A DNA stretch of 64,000 nt from Mycolicibacterium fallax (GTDB lineage: Bacteria; Actinomycetota; Actinomycetes; Mycobacteriales; Mycobacteriaceae), in the NCBI RefSeq assembly GCF_010726955.1, contig NZ_AP022603.1, positions 186,001 through 250,000 on the forward strand. The letters run 5' to 3'. A program made the translations under genes and the position numbers. Positions 8,854-18,211 of the stretch are shown in pieces; the first letter of the stretch is position 1, and the number at the start of each line of letters is the position of its first letter. The notes below the pieces were generated by a model. It was not told the DNA's origin. It saw only the letters and a program-made list of their open reading frames with translations, and did not search any database.

Positions 8854-10427
8854 ACCCGGGCGCGGCCGGACCAGAACGGGGTGCGCAGGTCCCGCTTGAG
8901 GATCTTGCCGGTCGGGTTGCGCGGCAGCGCCGCCAGGATGTCGATGTCCTTGGGGCACTTGTAGTGTGCGAGCCGGTCCCGGCACCAGCCGATCAGCTCC
9001 GCGGCGGTGGTCGACGACGCCGAATCGGGGGCCAGGGCGACCGCGGCGTGCACGGCCTCCCCCCACTTCTCGTCGGGCACGCCGAACACCGCGACCTCGA
9101 GCACCGCCGGATGCTCGGCCAGTGCCCGCTCCACCTCCAGCGAGTAGATGTTCTCGCCGCCGGAGATGATCATGTCCTTGAGCCGATCCTCGACGAACAG
9201 GTAGCCGTCGGCGTCGATGCGGCCGATGTCGCCGGTGCGCAGCCAGCCGTCGGCGGTGATCGCCTCGGCGGTGGCCTCCGGGCGGTTTCGATAGCCCTTC
9301 ATCAGCTGCGGTGTGCGGAACCACAATTCGCCCTGCTCGCCGCGCGGGCGATCGATGCCGGTCTCCGGGTCGACCACCCGGAGCTCGGCCTGCGGGACCA
9401 GGGTGCCCGCACTGATCAACCGCTCGGGGTGTGCGGTGTCGCGGTGATCGTCGGGCATCAGATGGCTGATCACCCCGCACACCTCGGTCAGGCCGTACAC
9501 CTGAATGAAGTCGGTGTTCGGCCACGCGGCCAGCGCGGCGCGCAGCAGCGGCAGCGGCATCGGCGACGCGCCGTAGCTGAATGTTTTGAGCGCGCCGAAC
9601 AACCCGACCGCGTCCGGCCCGGCCTCGAGCACCATGGCCAGCACCGCCGGCACCAGGAAGGTGCGGTTGGCGCCGGCCAGGATCGCGCCGGCCAGCGAGG
9701 CGCCGTCGACCTCGCGGGTCATCACCGACGGGAAGCCGTCGTGGATCGGCACCTGGACGTAGGACGAGCCACCGACGTGGAACAGCGGCATCGACACCAT
9801 GCACTTGTCGCCCTCGTCGAAGGCCCAGCCCTCGTGCGAGCACCGGGTGTGCGCGATCAGGTTCGCGTGGGTCAACTCCACGCCCTTGGGGCGGCCGGTG
9901 GTGCCCGAGGAGTACATGATCAGCACCGTGTCGTCGGGGTCGCGTCCGGTGGCGGGCGCGACGGGTTCCGATCCGCGCACCAGCGCCTCGTACTCGTCGT
10001 CGTCGGTGCCCTCGGGGGTGATCCCCACAACGGTGGCGATGGCCGGCAGCCGGTCGGCGACGGCGGCGATCAGCGGGCGGAACTCCTCCCCGACGATCAG
10101 CAGTTTGGCCTCGCTGTCGTTCAGCACATACTCCAACTCGGCGCCGGCCAACCGGAAGTTGACCACCACGGTGGCCGCGCCGAGTGAGGCGGCCGCCATC
10201 GTCAGCTCCACCCCGGCGGGATGGTTCTTGTCCAGGAACGCCACCGTGTCGCCGACGGCGATGCCGCGGTGCTGCAGCGCCCCGGCCAGCCGGCGGATCC
10301 GGGCATGCCACTGGGCCCAGGTCCAGGTCCGGCCCAGATAGCTGATCGCCTCGCCGTTGGGGGTGGTCTCGGCCCAGTGCGTGAGCCGGTCGTCGAGCAG
10401 GGTCGGGATCGGGGCGGTTGCGGTCAT
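8844..10427 (-). CDS. Acyl-CoA synthetase, FadD/AMP-binding family
   Basis: ATP-dependent ligase of 527 residues that would join a carboxylic acid to CoA. The ATP/AMP signature SSGTTGRPKGVE lies near residues 165-176, the YGLTEVCG motif in mid-protein, the hinge motif DGWLRTGDIG and the C-terminal catalytic Lys motif NPTGKILKRDL. The ATG at 10427 overlaps the upstream DUF2236 stop by four bases (ATGA), so it is translationally coupled and is the last gene of the mce unit. This suggests activation of the imported compound or its breakdown product. The C-terminal codons lie in the edge of repeat array A. Substrate unknown. Confidence 0.9.
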   Translation of the reverse strand: MTATAPIPTLLDDRLTHWAETTPNGEAISYLGRTWTWAQWHARIRRLAGALQHRGIAVGDTVAFLDKNHPAGVELTMAAASLGAATVVVNFRLAGAELEYVLNDSEAKLLIVGEEFRPLIAAVADRLPAIATVVGITPEGTDDDEYEALVRGSEPVAPATGRDPDDTVLIMYSSGTTGRPKGVELTHANLIAHTRCSHEGWAFDEGDKCMVSMPLFHVGGSSYVQVPIHDGFPSVMTREVDGASLAGAILAGANRTFLVPAVLAMVLEAGPDAVGLFGALKTFSYGASPMPLPLLRAALAAWPNTDFIQVYGLTEVCGVISHLMPDDHRDTAHPERLISAGTLVPQAELRVVDPETGIDRPRGEQGELWFRTPQLMKGYRNRPEATAEAITADGWLRTGDIGRIDADGYLFVEDRLKDMIISGGENIYSLEVERALAEHPAVLEVAVFGVPDEKWGEAVHAAVALAPDSASSTTAAELIGWCRDRLAHYKCPKDIDILAALPRNPTGKILKRDLRTPFWSGRARVTV

Positions 10428-11152
10428 GGCGCGGTCCTTGTCTGGTCGGCGGATTCGTGGTCGGGTGCCCACGGGTACTTGCCTGCGGGCAGGATCGCGG
10501 CTGTCTTGAACATTAACCGCAGAGTCCGTTCGTCGGCGCTGTTCACGGTGATGCCGGTCAGCGCCCGGGCCCGCGGATGCTGCATGGCCCGGATGGCCGC
10601 CTTCGGGGCCAGCCGCTGCCACCAGTCCGACGGTGCGAAGATCTCCGCGCGGAAGCGCTCGAAATGCTCTCCGGCGGAAAGTTCTGTGGCGCAACGTTGT
10701 TCGAAGTAGTCGCGGAAGTCGGGCCAGTGCTGCGGCATTGGACGGGTGGAAATTCCATAGCGCCGATACCATCGGCAGCACTGTTGGTAGAGCTGTTCGT
10801 GCGCGTCGGGATCGAGCGGGCCGAGCCGCTCGGCCACCGCGAACACGGTGTCCACCAGCGTCGCGTGCTGAAAGTGGAACAGCTCCGGGTTCAGCGAATG
10901 ATAGGACCGTCCGGTGTCGTCGACGCCCTTGACGTGTTCGTGGGCGAACCGGATGAACGGCCGCATGTCGCGGGCCGATCCGGCGATTTCGATGACGGCG
11001 GGCATCGTTCGGCGTTCGTGCTGCCAGATCCGCTCCCGGTACAGCGAGTGCTGGAAGATCCCCGCGGCAATACCGGGATGCAGCAACTGCAGGCAGATGG
11101 CCCGCGGCAGCATCAGCAGGAAGCGTCGGTCGGCCAGGCACCGACGAAGCAT
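10424..11152 (-). CDS. DUF2236 (MpaB/Lcp-type oxygenase) protein, second copy
   Basis: The DUF2236 family includes the rubber oxygenase Lcp and fungal MpaB, heme enzymes that cleave isoprenoid chains. This copy has 242 residues from the ATG at 11152, five bases after the previous stop; the longer upstream frame overlaps that gene and is unlikely. Family traits are the N-terminal LPRAICLQLLHPGIAAG, the candidate heme-ligand motif HEHVKG near residue 71 and FHFQHATLVD. It overlaps fadD by ATGA. A role as oxygenase in catabolism of the Mce cargo is inference. Confidence 0.75.
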   Translation of the reverse strand: MLRRCLADRRFLLMLPRAICLQLLHPGIAAGIFQHSLYRERIWQHERRTMPAVIEIAGSARDMRPFIRFAHEHVKGVDDTGRSYHSLNPELFHFQHATLVDTVFAVAERLGPLDPDAHEQLYQQCCRWYRRYGISTRPMPQHWPDFRDYFEQRCATELSAGEHFERFRAEIFAPSDWWQRLAPKAAIRAMQHPRARALTGITVNSADERTLRLMFKTAAILPAGKYPWAPDHESADQTRTAP

Positions 11153-11157
11153 GTCGG

Positions 11158-12075
11158 TCAGATCAGTGGCTTCTTCCGCTTGAGCCGCCAGCGCAGATCT
11201 TTCATCAGCACCGCGTAGTTGTAGGTCCGCAGCCACTTGGGGATGAATCGGTTGACGTAGGAGACGAACAGGAAGAGGTGCTCGAAACGGCGCCGGTCGG
11301 TTTCGGTCCACTCCACGCCGAGCTGCTCCCGGAAGATCGGGGCCAGGAAGCCAATGGTCAGGAACCGCAGCAGCGGTGCCAGCAGCACCCGCGGCACCAC
11401 ATTGATCATCTTCAAATCGATGAGGTCGCAAAGGAAATCGCCGACGAAATCATCGATCTGGATGCGTTCGCACGCGGTGTTCCAGTACACGTCGAAGTCG
11501 GCGCGGCTGGCCGGCCACATCTCCTCGGTCACCTGCAGGGTGGTGCCGATCGGCATGGCGCTGCGAAAGAACGTTTCGGCCTGCTCGTCGGTCAACGCGC
11601 CGTGCAGCAGCTGGTAGGTGTCCTCGTAGAAGATGAACAGGCAGGCGGCCACCCACAGTTGCAGCTCGCGGTTGAACGCGTTGTATTTCACCGGGCTTTC
11701 CGCGGTGGAGCGGACCTGCCGATGGGCGACGTTGACGGCCTCCCGGTAGGCCAGGCGCTCCTCCTCGGTGCCCAGGATCGCCACCGCCATGTACTGCGCG
11801 GTGGTCCGCAGCCGCTTCCACGGGTGGTGCATCAGGGCGCCGGAATGCACCCGACTCTCGGCCACCCCGTAGCCGACCTCCGGCCAGCTCAACTGCATGA
11901 CCACGTTCGCCGCCGATGCCGCCGACGACCAGAAGTCGAGCGCGTCGGTGACCGTGACCACCGGCTTGCGGTTCCAGCGTCGGGTGCGCTGGGTGACCTT
12001 TATTCGGGTCTGCGCGCAGGTCAGCGCCGGTGACTGCGGGTCGGCAGCCAGGTCGGGCAGGTAGTGCGTGGGCAT
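11158..12075 (-). CDS. DUF2236 (MpaB/Lcp-type oxygenase) protein, first copy
   Basis: A 305-residue DUF2236 protein directly downstream of the mce genes. The motif AHRQVRS near residue 118 matches the HxxV pattern seen in the other two DUF2236 proteins of this window, and LWVAACLFIFYE follows, as is usual in the family. AAAGGAA lies a few bases before the ATG as ribosome binding site. The C-terminus is basic (KDLRWRLKRKK). It differs strongly from its neighbour, so the pair is not a recent duplication. No cofactor or substrate can be proven from sequence. Confidence 0.75.
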   Translation of the reverse strand: MPTHYLPDLAADPQSPALTCAQTRIKVTQRTRRWNRKPVVTVTDALDFWSSAASAANVVMQLSWPEVGYGVAESRVHSGALMHHPWKRLRTTAQYMAVAILGTEEERLAYREAVNVAHRQVRSTAESPVKYNAFNRELQLWVAACLFIFYEDTYQLLHGALTDEQAETFFRSAMPIGTTLQVTEEMWPASRADFDVYWNTACERIQIDDFVGDFLCDLIDLKMINVVPRVLLAPLLRFLTIGFLAPIFREQLGVEWTETDRRRFEHLFLFVSYVNRFIPKWLRTYNYAVLMKDLRWRLKRKKPLI

Positions 12076-12121
12076 CGGGATTCCTTTCGGCAGACTGTCG
12101 GGGGCGAGGGTCGGGGGGCGT

Positions 12122-12739
12122 TCAGAGGGTTTCGACGTTGCCGACCAGCCACCGGTCGCCGCTGCGCTGCAGGCTGACCAGCATCCGGTAGCGCTGCTTG
12201 TTGCCCGCGGGGGCGGTCACGTTGGTGACCTGCTGGTCGACGAACGCGATCAACGTCGCGGTGTGCTCATCGAGGCTTTCCACGGCGACGTGTTTGGCGG
12301 TGGCGGTGGCCACGCCCTTGCCGGCCGTGACGATGTCGCGCAACGCCGCCACCATCTCGTCGTACTTGCGGCCGAACTCCGGGGTTGAACCGGCGGTGAC
12401 GGTCGCCTTGTTGGCGTCCAGGTTCTGGTAGTCGAAGGAGGACATCGCCGACAGGTAGCCGCGGGTGGTGTCGACGGCCTCGTTCTGCATCCGATGCAGC
12501 TCGCTTTGCTGGTAGAGCGTGTAACCCAGGGCCGAGCACACCGCCACGAAGGCGACGATCAGCCCGGCGAGCAGGGCATGCCAGAGCTGGATGCCGCCGC
12601 GCCGGGTGCCCTCGCCGGGATCGTCCGAGGCGCGGGTGTCGGTGTCGGTGTCGATATCGGCGGCGGGGGTGCCCTCCGGCGGAGCATCGGTCTGGTGATC
12701 CGATGCGGCCGGCGCCTCCTTGGTGTCAATTCGGGACAC
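12122..12739 (-). CDS. Mce-associated membrane protein (Mas type)
   Basis: A 205-residue protein with an acidic, disordered N-terminus (Asp/Thr-rich, about residues 20-40), one membrane segment (about 50-73, LWHALLAGLIVAFVAVCSAL) and an external alpha/beta domain. This architecture is typical of Mas proteins encoded after mceF, thought to stabilise the Mce complex. Its start lies inside the end of mceF (14-base overlap), so translation is probably coupled. A 46-base gap separates it from the DUF2236 genes. Confidence 0.82.
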   Translation of the reverse strand: MSRIDTKEAPAASDHQTDAPPEGTPAADIDTDTDTRASDDPGEGTRRGGIQLWHALLAGLIVAFVAVCSALGYTLYQQSELHRMQNEAVDTTRGYLSAMSSFDYQNLDANKATVTAGSTPEFGRKYDEMVAALRDIVTAGKGVATATAKHVAVESLDEHTATLIAFVDQQVTNVTAPAGNKQRYRMLVSLQRSGDRWLVGNVETL

Positions 12740-13940
12740 GATTGCCTTTCAGGATCATTCGCCACTTGTAGGCGAGTTCGGCCAGGGTGGGGATCTTGAT
12801 CGGGTCCGCCACGACCTCGGGGCCGACCAGGCCGCCGGGAGTGGTGGAGTTCTGCGTGCCGAGCTCGTTGGGCCGCGGCGCGTTGGCCGCACCGCGCATC
12901 TGGGTGTCCGGGGCGGGTGGGCAGTAGCGCACCAGGTTCGGTTCAACGGGGCTCAGATCCCCGATGGTGCGACGCTCGACGTCGTGCACACAGACCGGAC
13001 CCTGGGTCGCCACCAATGCGAAGTCGGCGCGGTCACCCTTGACGATCGAGGACAGCGCGTTGAGCCCGTCGGGGATGCTGGTGAGCCCGGCATCGAGCGC
13101 GGCCTGCCGGTCGCCGATGATCGGCGTGACGGTGGCCAGATTGGCCAGCGTCGCACCGAAGGTGCCCCGGTAGGTGTCCAGCACCGTGCGGATCGCGGCC
13201 AGCGTCCCGGGCGCGTGGTCGGTCAGGTACAGGAAAACCGGGCCGCTGTCGTCGAGTTGCCGGGTGAAGCCGGCGGCCGCGGCCATGCCGCGGGTGAAGC
13301 CGGTGCCCTGGGCGGACATGGTGGTGACCAGCCGGGCCGTGCCGTCCATCAGCGGTGCCAGATCGCCCATCTTCGCGCGCATCCGGCCGGAGATGACGGC
13401 GCCGTTGTCGATCAGGGTGGCCAGGCTCGGTCCCAGCCCGGTGAACGAGGCGGACAGTTCGTCGGCGACGGCGCCGACGGCCTCGACGTCGATGCCGCCG
13501 ACCAGGTGCGCGGCGTCGGACATGACGCGGTCCATCTGGACCGGCTGGCGTTCTGCGGGGGCGGCAATGGTGTCGCCGGCCTCGAGGTATGGGCCCGCGT
13601 CGGACTGCGGAAGGATGTCCACGCTCTGGATGCCGACCGCGGTGCTCATCCCGACCGTCATGATCGAATCGCGGGGAATCGCGGTGCCGGGGCGGATTTC
13701 CAGGGCCACCGCCGCGGTGCCGTCGGGGCCGAGCCGGACCGCGGTGACGGAGCCGACCTCGACGCCCCGAACGGTGACGCTGGTACCCCTGGTCAGGCCG
13801 AAGGCGTCGGACATGGTGGCGTGCAGCGGCATCGGTTCGCGCAGCCCCGCGGGGCCGGCGACGAACTGCACCCCGAAGGGCACCACCACCGCGGCGATGG
13901 CCAGGAACATCAGCATCTGAACCACGACCAGGCGCCTCAT
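12726..13940 (-). CDS. Mce family protein, MceF position
   Basis: Sixth and last Mce subunit, 404 residues. One N-terminal membrane anchor (about residues 6-28) is followed by the MlaD/Mce domain (FGLTRGTSVTVRGVEVGSV near 47-65) and a long helical region that in Mce complexes builds the periplasmic lipid tunnel. The C-terminus (from about residue 310) carries a Pro/Asn-rich tail. The ATG overlaps the stop of mceE by four bases. Confidence 0.88.
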   Translation of the reverse strand: MRRLVVVQMLMFLAIAAVVVPFGVQFVAGPAGLREPMPLHATMSDAFGLTRGTSVTVRGVEVGSVTAVRLGPDGTAAVALEIRPGTAIPRDSIMTVGMSTAVGIQSVDILPQSDAGPYLEAGDTIAAPAERQPVQMDRVMSDAAHLVGGIDVEAVGAVADELSASFTGLGPSLATLIDNGAVISGRMRAKMGDLAPLMDGTARLVTTMSAQGTGFTRGMAAAAGFTRQLDDSGPVFLYLTDHAPGTLAAIRTVLDTYRGTFGATLANLATVTPIIGDRQAALDAGLTSIPDGLNALSSIVKGDRADFALVATQGPVCVHDVERRTIGDLSPVEPNLVRYCPPAPDTQMRGAANAPRPNELGTQNSTTPGGLVGPEVVADPIKIPTLAELAYKWRMILKGNRVPN

Positions 13941-15001
13941 CGCAACCCCCCGGACAGAAAGCCCTCCAGGGCTTCCGCGCCGCCGATCGGTGTGCCGTTG
14001 ACCAGCAGCCCGCCGGTCAGCAGCTTGTCCAGGCTGCCCGGAATGTCCAGCGCGCCGTCGAACACCATGTAGTCGCCCTTGACCGAGTCGGAAATCCGGG
14101 ACAGGAAGGTGTTCATTGAGCCCAGGGTGGCGGCCAGCCGGTCGTTGTAGCCGCCCAGTGCGGTGATCACGGTGCCCGCATCGTGCACCACCACGCCGAT
14201 ATCCTGTTCGGCCAGAACCGAGTTCGCGGTGGCGGCCAGGGCAGTGGTGGAGGCGAACAGGGTCGCGATCTTGGCGCGCTGGATGTCGAGCACGGCGACC
14301 AGCTTGGGCACCGAGTCCAGGTAGGCCTCCACGGTGCGCTGCTCGGCGGCGAACCGGCCGCTGACCTCGGCGGCCAGCGCCAGGGCCTGGTCGAATTCAC
14401 CCTGATGCTCCGCGGTCTTGCCGGTCAGTGCGGTCATCGCGGTGATCAGGGTGTGGATCTTGTCGCTGCGGCCGGCGAACGCCTGGTTGAGCTCGGTGAC
14501 GATGGTGGTCAGTTGGTCGACGCCGCTGCGTGACATCAGCGCGCCGAAGGTGGCCAGCGCGCTCTCGATCTGCGGGCCGAGTTCGGTTCGGCTGGGCGGG
14601 ATGACGTCGCCGTCGCGCAGCGCGGCCTGGGATGGCTGCTCGGGTGCGGCCAGCCGGATGTAGGGACTGCCGAGTGCGGACGGAAGCTCCACGCTGGCAA
14701 CGGAGTTCGAGGGCAGGTCGCTGTCGGAGCGGACCGACAGCCGCACCGATGCCCCGGACGCAGTGGTCTTCATGCCCGCCACCCGGCCGACCACCTGTTG
14801 CCCGTCGCGAACGTCGGCGCCGAGGGTGATCCCGTCGGCGGTGGGCAACACCACCGTGATGGACATTGCCGGCCCGGCGACCGACCGTCCGACCGGGAGA
14901 TCCTGGATGCCGATGTCGCTGACCGCCCACAGCGCGGCGGCCGTCGACCCGGCGACGCCGAGTATCGCCAGCACGGTCCGGGGTTTGGCAGCCATGGACA
15001 T
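13937..15001 (-). CDS. Mce family protein, MceE position, no lipobox
   Basis: Fifth Mce subunit, 354 residues. The start ATG at 15001 shares one base with the mceD stop (TGATG); a second ATG lies at 14995. It has an N-terminal hydrophobic segment (VLAILGVAGSTAAALWAVS), the Mce domain (ADGITLGADVRDGQQVVGRV) and a helical region. MceE proteins of the characterised M. tuberculosis operons are usually lipoproteins, but no Cys is present near this N-terminus, so a transmembrane or uncleaved anchor is expected. The adjacent gene order still identifies it as the E subunit. Confidence 0.85.
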   Translation of the reverse strand: MSMAAKPRTVLAILGVAGSTAAALWAVSDIGIQDLPVGRSVAGPAMSITVVLPTADGITLGADVRDGQQVVGRVAGMKTTASGASVRLSVRSDSDLPSNSVASVELPSALGSPYIRLAAPEQPSQAALRDGDVIPPSRTELGPQIESALATFGALMSRSGVDQLTTIVTELNQAFAGRSDKIHTLITAMTALTGKTAEHQGEFDQALALAAEVSGRFAAEQRTVEAYLDSVPKLVAVLDIQRAKIATLFASTTALAATANSVLAEQDIGVVVHDAGTVITALGGYNDRLAATLGSMNTFLSRISDSVKGDYMVFDGALDIPGSLDKLLTGGLLVNGTPIGGAEALEGFLSGGLR

Positions 15002-16113
15002 CACCTCGGGTACCGGGGATTGGGCGGTGGCGCGACTCCGGTGATGGCGGTGATGATGCCCAGCGGATCGGAGCGGCTGATCGGATAGGAGATCGGGTTG
15101 GTCAGGCCAAGGCCGGAGCAGATTGGCCACCGGGTGCGTTCGCAGAAGTCGTGTGCGGCGGCGAACTGGGTCAGCCGCGATGACACGTTGAGCCGGATGC
15201 GACCGCGCCGGTCGGGGCCGATCGTTGCGCCGAGGTTCTGCATCATCAGCGGGACCAGGTCCATGAACTCGGCCAGGCCGCCCTGATGGCGTACCAGGAT
15301 GTCGCCGACGGCGTTGAGGTTGCCGGAGATGGAACCCAACTCGTCGCCGTGCTTGTCGACGACGCGGGTCACCTCGTCCAGCACGGTCTGCAGGTCGCTG
15401 ACGGTGCCGGTGACGTCGAAGTTCTGGTCCGCCCACGCGTTGCCGAGCTGGCCGAGCTGTTCGGTCAACTCGCTGACCGAGACCTGGCGCTGATCGAACG
15501 CGGCCATCAGGGTGGACAGATTTTGCACGACGGCGTCGATGTCGCCGCTGCGGGCGCCCAGCACACCGGTGGCGGTGCCCAGGTTGCGGACCGCGGTGTT
15601 GAACTGGCTGCCCTGGTTGCGCCACTGGTCGGCGCCCCGGGACAACAGCGTGGAGAGGTCGCCGTTCTCCGGGCTCAGCGCCGCGGACAGGGTGTTCAGG
15701 CTGCCGAGCATGCTGTCGAAGGTGATTGGGGCGTGCGCCCGTTCGGCGGGGATGACCTGGCCATCGGACAGTGTCGGCCCGGTTCCGGAATAGGCAGGCC
15801 CGAGATCGACGCTGCGATCGCTGATCAGGGCCGGGCTCAGGATGTAGGCGTTGACGTCGGCGGGCAGTGCGATGTCACCGGGCACCGACATGCTCACCCG
15901 CACCGAGGTGCCCTGCGGCTCAACGGCGGTGACCTGGCCGACCGGGACGCCAAGGATGGTCACCTTGCTGCCCGGGTAGATGCCGTTGACGTAGCTGAAA
16001 TCCGCGTGCACGGTGGTGGCGGTGTCGGTGCGGGCGAACACGAACCAGCTGCCACCGCCGACGAACATCGCCAGCCCGACCGCGATCACCACGGCCCGTC
16101 GCATCCCGATCAT
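15001..16113 (-). CDS. Mce family protein, MceD position
   Basis: Fourth Mce subunit, 370 residues from the ATG at 16113, which overlaps the mceC stop (ATGA). It has an N-terminal anchor (VVIAVGLAMFVGGGSWFVF), the Mce domain (VNGIYPGSKVTILGVPVGQV), a helical tunnel segment and a C-terminal globular tail with two Cys (FCERTRWPICSG). It would be part of a hetero-hexameric cell-envelope tunnel with the other five Mce proteins. The longer frame to 16143 is not needed. Confidence 0.88.
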   Translation of the reverse strand: MIGMRRAVVIAVGLAMFVGGGSWFVFARTDTATTVHADFSYVNGIYPGSKVTILGVPVGQVTAVEPQGTSVRVSMSVPGDIALPADVNAYILSPALISDRSVDLGPAYSGTGPTLSDGQVIPAERAHAPITFDSMLGSLNTLSAALSPENGDLSTLLSRGADQWRNQGSQFNTAVRNLGTATGVLGARSGDIDAVVQNLSTLMAAFDQRQVSVSELTEQLGQLGNAWADQNFDVTGTVSDLQTVLDEVTRVVDKHGDELGSISGNLNAVGDILVRHQGGLAEFMDLVPLMMQNLGATIGPDRRGRIRLNVSSRLTQFAAAHDFCERTRWPICSGLGLTNPISYPISRSDPLGIITAITGVAPPPNPRYPR

Positions 16114-17165
16114 CGGCACTCCCGTTGAATGTTGAGCGCGCACAACAGGTTGTCCGGCATCACGATGCTCGGCGAGTTGACGTCGGCCCAGTTCCCATTG
16201 CCGGTGGCGTTGGTGATCGCGCGGATCGCCGCCGGCATCTTCAGCAAGGTCTGGTCGATCCGTTCGGCGTTGTTCTTCAGCGTGGCGGTGACGGCGGACA
16301 ACCGGGTGATCAGTTCACCGAACTCGGCCTGCCGGTCGCGGTAGACGGTGCTCAGTTGGTCGAGTACCAGCGACAGGTTGCCGACCACCTGGCCGAGGGC
16401 CTGACGGCGGGCGGTGAGACTGCGCACGATGGCTTTGGTTCCCGCCAGCGTGTCGACCAGGTTGTCGTTCTGTTCGACGAACAGGTCCGACAGTGACCGC
16501 GAAACCCGCAGCAGCGCGTCGAGTTTCTCGCCGTTGTCGGCGAACACGGCGCTGGCGCTGCCGATCCCGGCCAGCGCGGTGCGCAGGTCGGTGTTGTCGG
16601 CCGGCAGCGAGTCGGAGACCGTGCGCATCGCCTGGGTCAGGGCCTGCTGATCAACCCCGGCGGCCGCGTCGATGGCCTTGCGGCCGACGTCTTCGAGGCT
16701 GTACGGCACGGTGGTTCGGGCCAGCGGAATCACGGTGGGGGAGTCGGGTTCGGCCACACCGGCCGGCATGATGTCGAAGAATCGCTTGCCCAGCACCGTG
16801 CGCAGCCGCACGGTTGCGGTGGTCCGGTCGCCGAGGGACTGCCGGGAATCGAGGCGGAAGCCGACCCGGACATGATCACCGGCCAGCGTGATGCGATCGA
16901 TCTGGCCGGCGGGCACCCCGGCGATGTACACCGGATCGCGGGCTGTCAGGCCGCTGGCGTTGGCCAGTTCGGCGGTGTACTCCTGGGTGCGCACGTAGTA
17001 CCAGGCCCGCGGCAGCGCGACCGTCGCCAGCGTCACCAGGATCAGCGCCAGGGTGCCGATGGTGCCCAGTGCCAGCGGCACCGACGGGTTGTGGCGGCGT
17101 TGTTTGGAGAACAGGAAGAGCACCGCGCCGACGAACAGGTCGATCAGTTTGACCAGCAGCATCAT
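16110..17165 (-). CDS. Mce family protein, MceC position
   Basis: Third Mce subunit, 351 residues, starting MMLLVKLID at 17165 with a four-base overlap with mceB. The N-terminus is unusual in having a hydrophobic stretch (LIDLFVGAVLFLFS), a basic loop (KQRRHN), and then a second, longer membrane segment (about residues 30-52), before the Mce domain (ASGLTARDPVYIAGVPAGQI). The end CALNIQREC suggests a disulfide-bonded C-terminus. Confidence 0.86.
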   Translation of the reverse strand: MMLLVKLIDLFVGAVLFLFSKQRRHNPSVPLALGTIGTLALILVTLATVALPRAWYYVRTQEYTAELANASGLTARDPVYIAGVPAGQIDRITLAGDHVRVGFRLDSRQSLGDRTTATVRLRTVLGKRFFDIMPAGVAEPDSPTVIPLARTTVPYSLEDVGRKAIDAAAGVDQQALTQAMRTVSDSLPADNTDLRTALAGIGSASAVFADNGEKLDALLRVSRSLSDLFVEQNDNLVDTLAGTKAIVRSLTARRQALGQVVGNLSLVLDQLSTVYRDRQAEFGELITRLSAVTATLKNNAERIDQTLLKMPAAIRAITNATGNGNWADVNSPSIVMPDNLLCALNIQRECR

Positions 17166-18211
17166 GGCAGGCACACCTCGGAATGGCGGCTGCCGAAGAT
17201 GTTGGCCTCGTGCTTGGCGATCTTCAGGGTGAAGTTGCACAGGTACAGGCTCACGAAACCCCCGTAGCTGGTCGAGCGGTTGATGGCGTCGGAGAACTGT
17301 GGGAGTCGCTCCAGGAACCCGGTGAATTCCGGGGTGCTGTCTTCCCAGGTGGCCAGCAGGGCATTGAGGTCGCCGATGGCCGCACCGTAGGTCTGGCCGG
17401 AGCTTGCGACGGTGGCGGCCAGCGTGCTGAGCACCGCGTTGCTCTGGTCCAGCATCAGGTCCAGTTGGCCGTCGGGCCCGTTGACGGTGGCGGTCAGGCG
17501 ATGCAGGCCGGCCAGCATCTGCTGCAGTTCGGGCCGGCGGGCGTCGACCGAGGCCATCGTGGTGGACAGGTTGTTCAGCACGGTGCTGAACAACTCCGCG
17601 TTGCCGCCCATCGAGGCGCTCATGGCGGCGATCTGGGCGAGCAGCGTGCTCACGCTCTGTTCCTGGCCGGCGAAGGTTTCGACGAACCCGCGGGTCAGGG
17701 CGTTGACCTGGTCGGGTGCCAGCGCGTCGAACAGTGGCTTGAAGCCGTTGAACAGCGCGGTCAGATCGACCGCGGGGGTGGTCTGGGCCAGCGCAATGGT
17801 GTCCCCGGGAGACAGCCGGGCGGACTCGCCGTCGGTGGACACCGCGATGATGGCGCCGCCGGGGTCGGACAGCGCGACGTAGCGGGCACCGAGCATGTCC
17901 CCGTAGCGGACCGCGGCGGTGACGTTGGTCGAGAGCGAGACGTCCGCCCGCAGCCGCAGGCTCACGTCCGCGCGAGCGGTGCCGTTTCCGTTGTCCGCGA
18001 AGCGAATCGAGTCGACCCGGCCGACCCGGATGCCATTCATCATGACCGGGTTGCCGGCGTTGAGGCCCTCCACGCTGCTGAACTGCGCGACGTATTCCGC
18101 GCTGGGGCCGCGTACCGGCATGGACAGGGTGTTGACCACCAGCACCCCGCACATCAGGCCGATCAGACAGAACAGGGTGAGCTTGACCCAGGACATCGGT
18201 GCGAGCTTCAT
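17162..18211 (-). CDS. Mce family protein, MceB position
   Basis: Second Mce subunit, 349 residues. N-terminal anchor (WVKLTLFCLIGLMCGVLVV, about residues 8-26), Mce domain (SVEGLNAGNPVMMNGIRVGRV near 45-65), helical region and a short C-terminal domain ending near SRHSEVCLP. It overlaps mceA and mceC by ATGA on both sides. Confidence 0.88.
   Translation of the reverse strand: MKLAPMSWVKLTLFCLIGLMCGVLVVNTLSMPVRGPSAEYVAQFSSVEGLNAGNPVMMNGIRVGRVDSIRFADNGNGTARADVSLRLRADVSLSTNVTAAVRYGDMLGARYVALSDPGGAIIAVSTDGESARLSPGDTIALAQTTPAVDLTALFNGFKPLFDALAPDQVNALTRGFVETFAGQEQSVSTLLAQIAAMSASMGGNAELFSTVLNNLSTTMASVDARRPELQQMLAGLHRLTATVNGPDGQLDLMLDQSNAVLSTLAATVASSGQTYGAAIGDLNALLATWEDSTPEFTGFLERLPQFSDAINRSTSYGGFVSLYLCNFTLKIAKHEANIFGSRHSEVCLP

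Noticed and set aside
10428..11141. FadD-DUF2236 fusion implied by a 765-codon frame
   Set aside because: The extra N-terminal part is an out-of-frame reading of the DUF2236 gene; FadD starts at 10427 with an ATGA overlap.
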